A stretch of DNA of 20,213 nucleotides from NCBI GenBank assembly GCA_965368335.1, contig CBDUMN010000062.1, positions 1 through 20,213 on the forward strand, read 5' to 3'. The notes under the pieces were generated by a model. The model saw only the letters and a list, made by a program, of their open reading frames with translations, did not search any database and was not told the DNA's origin. This DNA comes from CBDUMN01 sp965368335 (GTDB lineage Bacteria; Pseudomonadota; Alphaproteobacteria; Rhodospirillales; JAPHRK01). Numbering within the stretch: position 1 is the first letter of the stretch; every line of letters starts with the position of its first letter. This document shows positions 1 through 6,738 of the stretch, in pieces. Both the position numbers and the translations under genes were made by a program.

Positions 1-912
1 CCACGACAAAGGTTCCCAGGTCCGTTGGGGGAGTTTGCGGGCGCGGGCATACTCTTCTTGAAACAACTCGGTGAGTTTTTTCTGGCCGAAACGGTCGACA
101 AGGAACTTGAGCCGCGACTTGTTGCGGTTACCCCGGTCGGAGAACCGGTGATGCACCCGGGCGATGGCTTCCTGAACGGCCGGAAGATCCCGCTCTTCGG
201 CGAAATCGAGAATTTCCACGGCTGAGCGGGGGCGCGCGCCAAGGCCGCCACCGGCCAAAACCCGAAAGCCCTTCTTGCCGTCTTTCTCGGTGGCGATGAA
301 ACCGAGGTCGTCGATAGAGACCGCGCCGCAATCGGCTGCGCAGCCGGAAACCGCGCTTTTGAACTTACGCGGCATATGCTGAACGAGCGGATGACGAAGC
401 CAGGTCGTGGTCAAGCGCTCGGCCACTTCACCGGCATCGACGTGTTCCTTGGGGCAGACCCCGGCAAGCGGGCAGGCGGTGACGTTGCGGAACGTACTGC
501 CCGAGGATTCCCGCGTTGTCAGGCCGTGTTTGGCCAGGGCCTCGATCACATCGGCCGTGCCGTCCAGGTCGACGCCATAAACCTGAGCGTCCTGACGGGT
601 GGTGAAATGGATGTGGCCCTTGCAGAGGGTCTGGTTGACTTCGGCTAGACCGCGCAGCCAGGCCTGGGACAGACGCCCGCCGGGAATCTTGACCCGCACC
701 ATATGGCGGCCCGGTTCCAGTTCGGCATAGATGCCGAAGCGCAGCCGGAAGGTTTTCCAGCGGTCGGCGTCCCAACGGCCGGTTTTAAAGGCGGTTAGTG
801 CAGCGCGATATTCGGCGACGTCTTCCATGCGGCTGACCGGCTCGTCGTTCAAGGCGGCGGGAAGCGAGGCGCTGTTATTCAGTGCGTAAAGCGCGGCAGG
901 GGCCTGAGACAT
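1..912 (-). CDS. Nitrite/sulfite reductase, siroheme/4Fe-4S type (3' part cut by window edge)
   Basis: This is the N-terminal 304 residues of a siroheme-dependent nitrite/sulfite reductase, which catalyses the six-electron reduction of sulfite to sulfide or nitrite to ammonia in the cytoplasm. It starts at ATG 912 and runs off the left edge; family members are usually about 550 residues. The first ferredoxin-like half domain spans roughly residues 45-115. The 4Fe-4S/siroheme cysteines are all present: C147 and C153 (CPLAGVC), C191 and C195 (CAADC). Arg and Lys residues expected to hold siroheme and substrate lie around residues 105-185 (TTRQD, TTRESSG, PRKFKSAVSG). The sequence does not let me decide between sulfite and nitrite as the physiological substrate. 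The 160-bp AT-rich region upstream, with several inverted repeats, is the likely control region. Confidence 0.88.
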   Translation of the reverse strand, partial: MSQAPAALYALNNSASLPAALNDEPVSRMEDVAEYRAALTAFKTGRWDADRWKTFRLRFGIYAELEPGRHMVRVKIPGGRLSQAWLRGLAEVNQTLCKGHIHFTTRQDAQVYGVDLDGTADVIEALAKHGLTTRESSGSTFRNVTACPLAGVCPKEHVDAGEVAERLTTTWLRHPLVQHMPRKFKSAVSGCAADCGAVSIDDLGFIATEKDGKKGFRVLAGGGLGARPRSAVEILDFAEERDLPAVQEAIARVHHRFSDRGNRNKSRLKFLVDRFGQKKLTELFQEEYARARKLPQRTWEPLSW

Positions 913-995
913 ATTAAGTACACCTTAATGAGTGTGAATAAGTAATTAAACACACAAGTACAGGTGATTTTATAAAATGTCAACAGAAAGTGTTA

Positions 996-1039
996 AAAAG
1001 AAATAATACACATTAAATAAAGTGTATATTATTTCTTTT
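996..1039. repeat. AT-rich imperfect inverted repeat upstream of the siroheme reductase
   Basis: The left arm at 996-1011 (AAAAGAAATAATACAC) pairs with the right arm at 1022-1039 except for a 2-nt bulge, around a 10-nt centre. It lies in the AT-rich gap between the DUF1150 gene and the reductase. Further small inverted repeats follow towards the reductase start, for example TTAAG-TACAC-CTTAA near 914-928 and GTGTG/CACAC arms near 931-954. It could be an operator, or a hairpin ending DUF1150 transcription. Which of these is right cannot be told from sequence alone. Confidence 0.5.
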
Positions 1040-1057
1040 GGTATTCATTACAATATG

Positions 1058-1078
1058 TTAGGCTGATATACAGCCTAA
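1058..1078 (-). terminator. Hairpin overlapping the DUF1150 stop codon, possible terminator
   Basis: A perfect 8-bp inverted repeat, TTAGGCTG-ATATA-CAGCCTAA, contains the TAG stop codon of the DUF1150 gene. Downstream on the minus strand the sequence is AT-rich but has no clean T-run, so it is a weak terminator candidate. Confidence 0.4.
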
Positions 1079-1302
1079 TGCAGAGTGGCGAGACCCATGT
1101 CGTTGCGTTTCACCGAAAGCTCAATTTCACGCAGGGTTTCGGCGGTATCCAGGAAGGTTCCGTCGGCAGCGAAGACGGCAAATGCCGGTCCCGCCGGGGT
1201 GCTGACCTGGCGGACATAGACGGTGTCTTCAATTTCCAGAAGAGCGAGATCGTCAAGAGCGACGGAGGTGTTGGGGCGCTTGTGGTTGCTGTGGCCGTAC
1301 AT
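1075..1302 (-). CDS. DUF1150 family small protein
   Basis: A 75-residue protein recognised as DUF1150 from its overall pattern: an N-terminal LDDLALLEIEDTVYVRQV stretch, then GPAFAVFAADGTFL and a C-terminal helix ending in LATLH. This family occurs across Alphaproteobacteria and has no established biochemical function. I chose ATG 1302 because AAGGAGGG lies at a good distance before it. A second in-frame ATG at 1344, which would add 14 residues, follows a purine-rich AGGGGAGG but with only 3 nt of spacing, and the added residues do not resemble the family. The gene lies upstream of the siroheme reductase on the same strand, separated by 162 bp of AT-rich DNA, so co-transcription is uncertain. 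Confidence 0.75.
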   Translation of the reverse strand: MYGHSNHKRPNTSVALDDLALLEIEDTVYVRQVSTPAGPAFAVFAADGTFLDTAETLREIELSVKRNDMGLATLH

Positions 1303-1349
1303 TTTTGTTCCCTCCTTTCTTTTGGTCGAGGGATCGTTGTTCATTGTCC

Positions 1350-1366
1350 TCCCCTATTTTAGGGGA
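1350..1366 (-). other. Small hairpin in the DUF1150 5' leader
   Basis: TCCCCTA-TTT-TAGGGGA is a perfect 7-bp stem. Its right side on the transcript merges with the AGGGGAGG that would act as ribosome binding site for the upstream start at 1344. It could affect which start is used, but this is inference from position only. Confidence 0.35.
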
Positions 1367-1432
1367 AAGCGGCCACCACCGTCGAATGAACTCACTGCGA
1401 CGAGAAGCCGCTTATGCCTCACAGTATAGTGA

Positions 1433-1452
1433 AAGGGATTTGCCAATCCCTT
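1433..1452. repeat. Inverted repeat between the TetR and DUF1150 genes
   Basis: AAGGGATT-TGCC-AATCCCTT is a perfect 8-bp stem with a 4-nt loop. It lies 31 bp past the TetR gene stop and just upstream of a minus-strand TATACT that could be the -10 of the DUF1150 gene. No T-run follows it, so it may be an operator or a weak terminator. Confidence 0.4.
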
Positions 1453-1483
1453 AAGAGTAAGTTGCTAAAACCTTAAAGACGGT

Positions 1484-2056
1484 TCACGGATTTTTATCCG
1501 GTCGCGCAAGCAGCTCGACGCATTTTCTGATAAGTTCTCCGCGAGGGCTTTTGCGCGCTTTATCGGAAATCAGAACTTCAGCGGAAAAAAGTGAATAGAA
1601 AAGCCAGCTGCGGGCTTCGGCTTCGGAAGGCTCTGGGCAAATTTCGGCAAAAATGTCTCTGAGCAGGTCCATGCGTTTGGTATCGACTCGTGAAACCGCA
1701 ATCGCGGCCAAATCATCGTGTGTCGCCCAGGTTCGTAAAGCGGCTTCAACTTCGACCCCTAAAATCGCTCCGGCTTTATCGCACAAATGAAGAAGCCTCG
1801 ATTCCACGTTGCCGCCTGATGTCTCGACGAATTCAATTACGTCCTGAGTGCCAACCTTTTCCCAATAATCAAGAATGGCGGTTAGCAGCGCGCTACGATC
1901 TTTGAAGTGCCAGTAGAAACTTCCTTTGGTAACCCCCAGTTTCCGGGCCAGAGGTTCAACCCGGACACTTTCTATCCCTTCTCGCGCCAGCGTGTCGATC
2001 GCCGCTGCAATCCATGCTTCTCGATCAAGCCGTTTTGTTGATTTGGACATTTCCAT
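1484..2056 (-). CDS. TetR/AcrR family transcriptional regulator
   Basis: A 190-residue TetR-type repressor. The N-terminal helix-turn-helix domain is clear at about residues 10-58: DTLAREGIESVRVEPLARKLG, then GVTKGSFYWHFKDRSALL, the classic TetR recognition helix followed by YWHF. The remaining residues (about 60-185) form the variable ligand-binding and dimer domain, so the inducer cannot be predicted. The ATG at 2056 lies inside the upstream operator copy. An in-frame ATG at 2050, with GGGGG about 9 nt before it, is an equally good start and would drop two residues. The gene diverges from a small membrane protein, with two matching palindromes in the shared promoter region, so it probably represses itself and that neighbour. 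Confidence 0.9.
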   Translation of the reverse strand: MEMSKSTKRLDREAWIAAAIDTLAREGIESVRVEPLARKLGVTKGSFYWHFKDRSALLTAILDYWEKVGTQDVIEFVETSGGNVESRLLHLCDKAGAILGVEVEAALRTWATHDDLAAIAVSRVDTKRMDLLRDIFAEICPEPSEAEARSWLFYSLFSAEVLISDKARKSPRGELIRKCVELLARPDKNP

Positions 2057-2069
2057 ACGCCCCCGTATT
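2054..2069. promoter_or_regulatory. Probable TetR operator, copy 1
   Basis: CATACG-CCCC-CGTATT is a 6-4-6 palindrome with one mismatch in the outermost pair. It overlaps the ATG 2056 start of the TetR gene and the first bases of a TTGACA (2068-2073) that could be the -35 of the divergent membrane protein gene. It has the same arms and spacing as copy 2, and their starts are 46 bp apart. Confidence 0.7.
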
Positions 2070-2099
2070 GACAGGGAAAATCATAGGGATTAGTTTTTC

Positions 2100-2115
2100 C
2101 ATACGCTACCGTATG
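2100..2115. promoter_or_regulatory. Probable TetR operator, copy 2
   Basis: CATACG-CTAC-CGTATG is a perfect 6-4-6 palindrome just downstream of the predicted -10 region of the membrane protein gene and upstream of its ribosome binding site. A minus-strand TATGAT at 2085-2080, a candidate -10 for the TetR gene, lies between the two operator copies. Binding at both sites would block both promoters. Confidence 0.72.
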
Positions 2116-2139
2116 TTTTTGCTTTAGGAGGTGGTTGCG

Positions 2140-2529
2140 ATGGATGCGAATCTCATGCTCCCAATCTATTTAGCGGGTGTCTTCAACCTAAGCCTGTTTG
2201 TCTTTCACCTTTTTTTCTGGCGGCTTTTCAAGTGGCCTGAGCAATTGAGAAAAATTTCTCGATTGAATGCCAACGTTATGCAGATCATGAATCTCTGTCT
2301 CATGGCGCTTTTTCTCTTTGCCGCCTACTTATCCTTCTTCCATGGCGAGGAGCTTACGACCAGTAGACTGGGGAATGCCATTTTGGCCGGGTTCGCTATT
2401 TTCTGGTTTTTGCGGGCGGTTGAGCAGATCTGGTTCTTTAAGTTGAAAACGGCAATGTCCGCCGCTTTCACCCTTTTCTTCTCACTTGGTGGAGGACTTT
2501 ATGCCGCTCCCCTCATCATGGCCGCTTGA
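2140..2529 (+). CDS. Small integral membrane protein controlled by divergent TetR
   Basis: A 129-residue hydrophobic protein with about four membrane segments, near residues 6-26, 47-67, 78-95 and 103-126. I do not recognise the family. ATG 2140 is chosen because AGGAGG (2126-2131) sits 8 nt upstream; a GTG at 2131 in the same frame would overlap that site. The protein has aromatic-rich stretches (FHLFFWRLFKW, FWFLRAVEQIWFF) and no obvious catalytic motif. It is divergent from the TetR gene and shares its twin operators, so its expression is likely induced by the TetR ligand, and a role in membrane response or export is conceivable. Its last 48 bases overlap the end of the convergent OGT gene. 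Confidence 0.8.
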   Translation: MDANLMLPIYLAGVFNLSLFVFHLFFWRLFKWPEQLRKISRLNANVMQIMNLCLMALFLFAAYLSFFHGEELTTSRLGNAILAGFAIFWFLRAVEQIWFFKLKTAMSAAFTLFFSLGGGLYAAPLIMAA

Positions 2530-4485
2530 TATTTTGAGTGCCGATCCATGGTTGGCGAGTTGGTGCAGTGCAGCCTCAAAGGCCTGGGCATAGGCTGCGC
2601 TGTCGCATAACGGAGAGGCCGCCATCTGTTGCCGGAGAGTTTGGCGTAGCCTCGCAAGCTTCTCCGGGGTATTGGCAATCGCAATCGCCGTTTTCTCATA
2701 AGCCGGTTGGCTTTGGGCCAGGCAGTTGGTGAGGTCGACAGAGGTCAGCAGACTGGCCCCGACCCGACCGGCGTGGCGGGAACCTGAAAAACTTATGACC
2801 GGGACGCCCATCCAGAGGGCTTCGCAGGTTGTGGTGGTGCCGTTGTAGGGGAAGGTATCGAGTGCGATATCCATCTGATCGTAGAGCGCCAAAGGGTTTT
2901 GCTCTCTCGGCGCCCAGTCGATCAGGTTGAGGCGTTGGCTTTCAATGCCCTGCTCGCTGAACTGTGCGGTCAATCGCTCCCGGACCCCCGGTGAGGCCAT
3001 GGTTTTCCCTTTGAGCATCAGGCGCGAGTCCGGCACGGATAAAAGGATACGGCTCCAGGATTCAATCACGGCGTTGTTGATTTTGGCGAGATTGTTGAAC
3101 GAACCGAAGGTGATATGCCCATTGATCTCCATGGGGAGTGGTGAAACTTCCGGGGCGTCGGCGGGTGGGCCGTAGAGTAAAAAACTTTTGGGTAAGCGGA
3201 TCAATTTTTCACTGTGCCAACGGTCGGTTTCGCCTTCCGGGTCGGCAAGGGCGTCGGTGATCCTTACGTCCATCACCGCTAATCCTGTCGTCGCCGGGTA
3301 GCCGAGCCATGAAACCTGCACAGGGGCCGGTTTGCGGGCGAAAACGGCCAAACGGTTGCCCGATGTGTGGCCGGAAAGATCGATGAGAATATCGATGCCA
3401 TCGGCCTCAATTTTTTCGGCCAGTTCTTCGTCGCCCAAGGGGATGCAATCGGTCCAGTGGTCGACGAGACCGTTCAGCCTTTGCGTCACCTCGTCGGATT
3501 TTGGCGTCATTGAGTAAGCGTGAAGAGAAAAGGCGCTCCGGTCGAGGGCTTTGAAAAGAGGTTCGAGAAAATAAGCGCAGGAATGGCGCTTGAAATCCGC
3601 CGAGACGAAACCCAGTCTCAACCGGTCTCCGGTGCGTCGCGGCTGCTGGACCGGTCGGGTCGTTTGGGGCAGAACTTTGGCGGCTGTGGTGTGGGCCTCA
3701 AAAAGGCTTTGTTCAGTTTCGTCTTCGTCATAGAGACGGCTCATCAGCAAATTGTCCTGTGCGCCCCGGTCTTTGGGATCAAGCGCGACTGCCTTTTCAA
3801 GGGCCGCCCGGCCTTCTGCGGTCATCCCCAGTTCAATAAATATATTGCCCAGGTTGAAGTGCGCCGTCACGAGGTTGGGCTTGATTTCGATGGCTCTTTT
3901 ATAGTGGTCGAGCGCAGCGCCATAGTCGCCTTGTTCTTTCGCCGCATTGCCAAGCGTCGCCAAAACCTCGGCCTGATGGGGATTGATTTCAAGAGCTTTC
4001 CGACAGGCGGCGATGGCGCCCTCCGTATCGCCGAGCAAGCGCCGTGCGGCTCCCAGATTGCCCCATGCTTCAGCGTAATTTGGCTGCAGGTCGATGGCGG
4101 CTTCGAAGGCTTTCGCGGCTTCGTTATACCGGCGCATCCGGCTCAGAACCAGGCCTGCATTGTAGTGTCCGGCGGGTTGTTTGGGGTCGAGCTTTAATGA
4201 TGTTTGGTATTGCTCCAATGCCCTGCCGAACCGCTCAAGCCCTTGCAGAATGAAACCTAAATTGTAGTGAAAAGTGGGACGGTCCGGCTCCAGTTCGACA
4301 GCTCGGCCAATTGACGTTTCGGCTGCCTCAAGGCGTCCCGTTGCGGCTTCCACAAGACCGAGAAAATGATAGGCGTCGGCGGCCTGCGGGTCATCGGTGA
4401 TGATTGCGCGATAGGCGGCCTCGGCCTCCGGCAATCGGCCCGCTTTGTGTAGCGCCAAGGCGCTTTCCAATGGGTTATTTGCCAA
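2482..4485 (-). CDS. TPR-repeat O-linked N-acetylglucosamine transferase-like protein (OGT/SPINDLY type)
   Basis: A 667-residue protein joining about seven tetratricopeptide repeats (residues 1-265, each ending in a pattern like ALEINPH or AIEIKPN) to a glycosyltransferase family 41 domain (about 285-645). Catalytic-domain signatures are present: GFVSADFKRHS, QVSWLGYPATTG, FGSFNNLAKIN, and DTFPYNGTTTTCEALWMGVP followed by SGSRHAGRVG. Family members transfer a sugar from a nucleotide sugar to Ser/Thr of proteins; the target here is unknown. The start is TTG 4485, because no ATG is available before the second half of the TPR region. It overlaps the end of the upstream small gene by 11 bp, suggesting translational coupling. 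The C-terminus overlaps the convergent membrane gene by 48 bp. Confidence 0.9.
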   Translation of the reverse strand: MANNPLESALALHKAGRLPEAEAAYRAIITDDPQAADAYHFLGLVEAATGRLEAAETSIGRAVELEPDRPTFHYNLGFILQGLERFGRALEQYQTSLKLDPKQPAGHYNAGLVLSRMRRYNEAAKAFEAAIDLQPNYAEAWGNLGAARRLLGDTEGAIAACRKALEINPHQAEVLATLGNAAKEQGDYGAALDHYKRAIEIKPNLVTAHFNLGNIFIELGMTAEGRAALEKAVALDPKDRGAQDNLLMSRLYDEDETEQSLFEAHTTAAKVLPQTTRPVQQPRRTGDRLRLGFVSADFKRHSCAYFLEPLFKALDRSAFSLHAYSMTPKSDEVTQRLNGLVDHWTDCIPLGDEELAEKIEADGIDILIDLSGHTSGNRLAVFARKPAPVQVSWLGYPATTGLAVMDVRITDALADPEGETDRWHSEKLIRLPKSFLLYGPPADAPEVSPLPMEINGHITFGSFNNLAKINNAVIESWSRILLSVPDSRLMLKGKTMASPGVRERLTAQFSEQGIESQRLNLIDWAPREQNPLALYDQMDIALDTFPYNGTTTTCEALWMGVPVISFSGSRHAGRVGASLLTSVDLTNCLAQSQPAYEKTAIAIANTPEKLARLRQTLRQQMAASPLCDSAAYAQAFEAALHQLANHGSALKISSGHDEGSGIKSSTK

Positions 4486-4807
4486 GGTCTAGCGCCTTTT
4501 TGATTTTTTGTCCGAGCGTCAATTTCTTCTTCTTTTTCTTGCGGAGTTTGAGGTCACCCCTCGTTTGGGCCGCCTTTTTCGGTTTCGCCGGGGCCTTTAC
4601 GTTGGGATTTTTGTAGGTATAGAAAATGTGGAAATCGCCGTTTTCGTTGATCTTGTAGTAGGCGATTTTTTCAAACGCCGGATTGGCCTCGACCCGCAGC
4701 TTGGCATCGTATTCGGCGGCATCCCGGTCATCGATGGTGTCGCTATATTCGACCCGCCCTTCCTTCATCGCCTGTCTGGGCAAGCAACTGTAAATCTCGG
4801 TGACCAT
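4475..4807 (-). CDS. Small lysine-rich hypothetical protein upstream of OGT
   Basis: A 110-residue protein of unknown family. The first 70 residues look like a compact fold (EIYSCLPRQAMKEGRVEYSD, then FEKIAYYKINENGDFHIFYTY). The last 40 are a basic tail rich in Lys, Ala and Pro, including a run of six lysines. ATG 4807 is chosen because AGGAGG lies 8 nt upstream. The same frame is open to 4915, but that extension has no good ribosome binding site. It ends inside the start region of the OGT gene, so the two are probably co-translated. The tail could bind nucleic acid, acidic protein or membrane; this is inference from charge only. Confidence 0.7.
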   Translation of the reverse strand: MVTEIYSCLPRQAMKEGRVEYSDTIDDRDAAEYDAKLRVEANPAFEKIAYYKINENGDFHIFYTYKNPNVKAPAKPKKAAQTRGDLKLRKKKKKKLTLGQKIKKALDLGK

Positions 4808-4988
4808 TTCCCCATCCTCCTGCCCATATTTATGGCCGAGGTCAGATACGGATATCAAGTAGGGCAAACGTTGCCTTTCACTTCGAGCCCCCTTTAAATG
4901 CCAGGGGGGATGCATATTGTTTCCCGCAATAATTGTTGATATTGTTAATCGTTGGTTGGGGGTTGTGTTTTTTTTGGGGGGATAGAAA

Positions 4989-5747
4989 ATGGTTTTTGCG
5001 CGTTCCTGGGTGTGGCTTTTGGTTGTCGCCGTTGCGGTCCTGTTTGGTTTTGTTACTCGAGGGCATGCTGATTTTCCGCCGTCGGGACCAAAACAGACCT
5101 ACAAAGGGTTTACTTTAATCGGCTCGACCTATCCCAATGCAAAAAACGAACGTTTTTTTAAGATGGCCAAGCAGGCTATCGATATGACGGCGGCGCTTCC
5201 GCAAGAAGACCGCCAACGCATCGCCACCATAAAAACCATTCAGTTCGATCCCCCCTCAAAACACAGGAAAGTCAATGACTACCGGCAGAATATTGTCGGG
5301 GTTTACACCTACTCGCAAAATATCGGCGAGCCGGGTGTGATGATCATTTACAAGAAGCTCTTATATTCAAGCCCGATGCAAATTGCGCTTAGTCTCCAGG
5401 GAAATGCGTTCCACGCATCCCGACATAGGCTTTTAAGGATACTTACGGAGCGCATTGAACGCTTAGAGGCGAGCGGGGCTGCCGGTTCGGGTTCGCAAAT
5501 TGAGCAGGCTAAGAAACTTCGCGCTTCTCTGGTCGCCTTGAGGGAAAAAAAGAATCCCGATCTACAGGCCAGGAGCGAGTGCGTAATCGATAAGTCGCTC
5601 CTAAAAGCCCGGAAGATTTTTGGCGCCGATACGGCTCAGCTCAATCTGTACTCGGCCGAGTTGACGAAGCGGAACTGTTGGAAAAAAACAGTTGGTATTG
5701 AAGAGCAGACAATTCAGTTTATTCGACAAGTGGATGGAAAGACATAA
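4989..5747 (+). CDS. Secreted/periplasmic protein of unknown function
   Basis: A 252-residue protein with a clear signal peptide: MVFARSW, a hydrophobic core to about residue 22, and a likely cleavage after GHA near residue 27. The mature part starts DFPPSGPK and is mixed alpha/beta. It contains two cysteines near the end (SECVIDK and KRNCWKK) that could form a disulfide, and a charged helical stretch at about 150-190. I recognise no family. ATG 4989 has a G6 run as ribosome binding site with 7 nt of spacing. This G6 directly follows a T8 run, an unusual leader. The gene stands alone between divergent OGT-side genes and the PEP mutase-like gene. Confidence 0.7.
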   Translation: MVFARSWVWLLVVAVAVLFGFVTRGHADFPPSGPKQTYKGFTLIGSTYPNAKNERFFKMAKQAIDMTAALPQEDRQRIATIKTIQFDPPSKHRKVNDYRQNIVGVYTYSQNIGEPGVMIIYKKLLYSSPMQIALSLQGNAFHASRHRLLRILTERIERLEASGAAGSGSQIEQAKKLRASLVALREKKNPDLQARSECVIDKSLLKARKIFGADTAQLNLYSAELTKRNCWKKTVGIEEQTIQFIRQVDGKT

Positions 5748-5769
5748 AGCCATCCAAAACAAAAAGGCT

Positions 5770-5800
5770 CCGGAAGTGCGGCCCAAGAGATGTCTTCCGG
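5770..5800 (+). other. Inverted repeat between the secreted-protein and PEP mutase-like genes
   Basis: CCGGAAG at 5770-5776 and CTTCCGG at 5794-5800 form a 7-bp stem with a 17-nt loop, 23 bp past the upstream stop. A loose T-rich stretch follows (near 5806-5818). It is a weak terminator candidate. Confidence 0.25.
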
Positions 5801-5823
5801 CGTAATTTGGGTTTTGTCGATGG

Positions 5824-6678
5824 ATGATTGATGCAGAAATAAACGGCCAGAATTTGCGCAAGGCTTTGAGCAACGGCTCTCCACTTATTATGCCCGATGC
5901 TTACGATGCCTTGAGCGCCAAGATGATTGAGCGGGCGGGGTTTGACGCTGTGCAGTGTTCGGGGTTCAGTATGGCGCTGGCCGGATATTGTAAGCTTGAA
6001 GAAACGCTCGGTCGCCAAGACAATCTCGACATCACCCGGCGAATCATCGAAGCGGTGTCGGTTCCAGTCATGGCCGATGGGGAAGACGGGTATGGCGACC
6101 TGCCCCAGGTCGCCGAGACCGTTCGGCTGTTTATCGAGGCCGGAGCCGCCGGGATCAACATTGAAGATCAGAACCTTAACGGCCCGGAAGACTTCGGCCC
6201 CATCGCGCCGCCTGAAATCATGATTGAAAAGATTGGCGCGGCGCGGGACGCGCGGGCGGCCATGGGTTGCCCAAGCTTCGTTTTGAACGCCAGAACCGAT
6301 GCCCTGGCGCTTTCGGAAGATCGCCAGGACGGTTTGCTCAAAGCGGCCGGACGGGCGGGCGACTATCTCGACGCCGGAGCCGACCTCGCCTTTATCGTCG
6401 GAGTTCAAACGCTGGAAGAAGCCGAATGGTTGATCGGCGAAGTCGATGGGCCTTTGAGCCTGACCGTCGGCCTGCCCTACAATCTCGAAACCTTGCCGCT
6501 GGATGGTTTGATGGCCTTAAAACCGGCTCGGATCAGCCTGCCGCTCTTGCCCCTGATGGCCGCCATGGGAGGTCTTGAGACGTTGCTCGAAGAGGTGAAA
6601 CAGGGGCGGATGGATCATGTGGGCATGGGGAAGGCGGGAGAATTGCTTGGCGATGTGTTGCGTAAGCTGAACGATTAG
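5824..6678 (+). CDS. Isocitrate lyase/PEP mutase family enzyme
   Basis: A 284-residue enzyme of the phosphoenolpyruvate mutase/isocitrate lyase superfamily, whose members make or break C-C or C-P bonds of oxaloacetate-like substrates with Mg2+. Visible motifs are PDAYDALSAKM near the N-terminus, VMADGEDGYGD (the metal-binding ADxDxGYG motif, with Glu at its second acidic position), GINIEDQ, and NARTDAL. The KKCGH or KRCGH catalytic loop of true isocitrate or methylisocitrate lyases is absent; after IEDQ the sequence is NLNGPEDFGP. Oxaloacetate decarboxylase-like, dimethylmalate lyase-like and other activities remain possible. The length fits the family. The start has a poor ribosome binding site. 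queA follows 60 bp downstream on the same strand, with no functional link evident. Confidence 0.85.
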   Translation: MIDAEINGQNLRKALSNGSPLIMPDAYDALSAKMIERAGFDAVQCSGFSMALAGYCKLEETLGRQDNLDITRRIIEAVSVPVMADGEDGYGDLPQVAETVRLFIEAGAAGINIEDQNLNGPEDFGPIAPPEIMIEKIGAARDARAAMGCPSFVLNARTDALALSEDRQDGLLKAAGRAGDYLDAGADLAFIVGVQTLEEAEWLIGEVDGPLSLTVGLPYNLETLPLDGLMALKPARISLPLLPLMAAMGGLETLLEEVKQGRMDHVGMGKAGELLGDVLRKLND

Positions 6679-6738
6679 CCGCGATCCAGCCCCATCCCTC
6701 TTCCCCTTCCGTCCGTTCTCCTTTATGGTCCCGCCGCC

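Noticed and set aside
3520..4197. 225-codon open frame on the plus strand
   Set aside because: It is antisense to the TPR repeats of the OGT gene; low-quality composition and no motif.
5719..6408. 229-codon open frame on the minus strand
   Set aside because: It is a shadow of the PEP mutase-like gene, whose motifs are on the plus strand.
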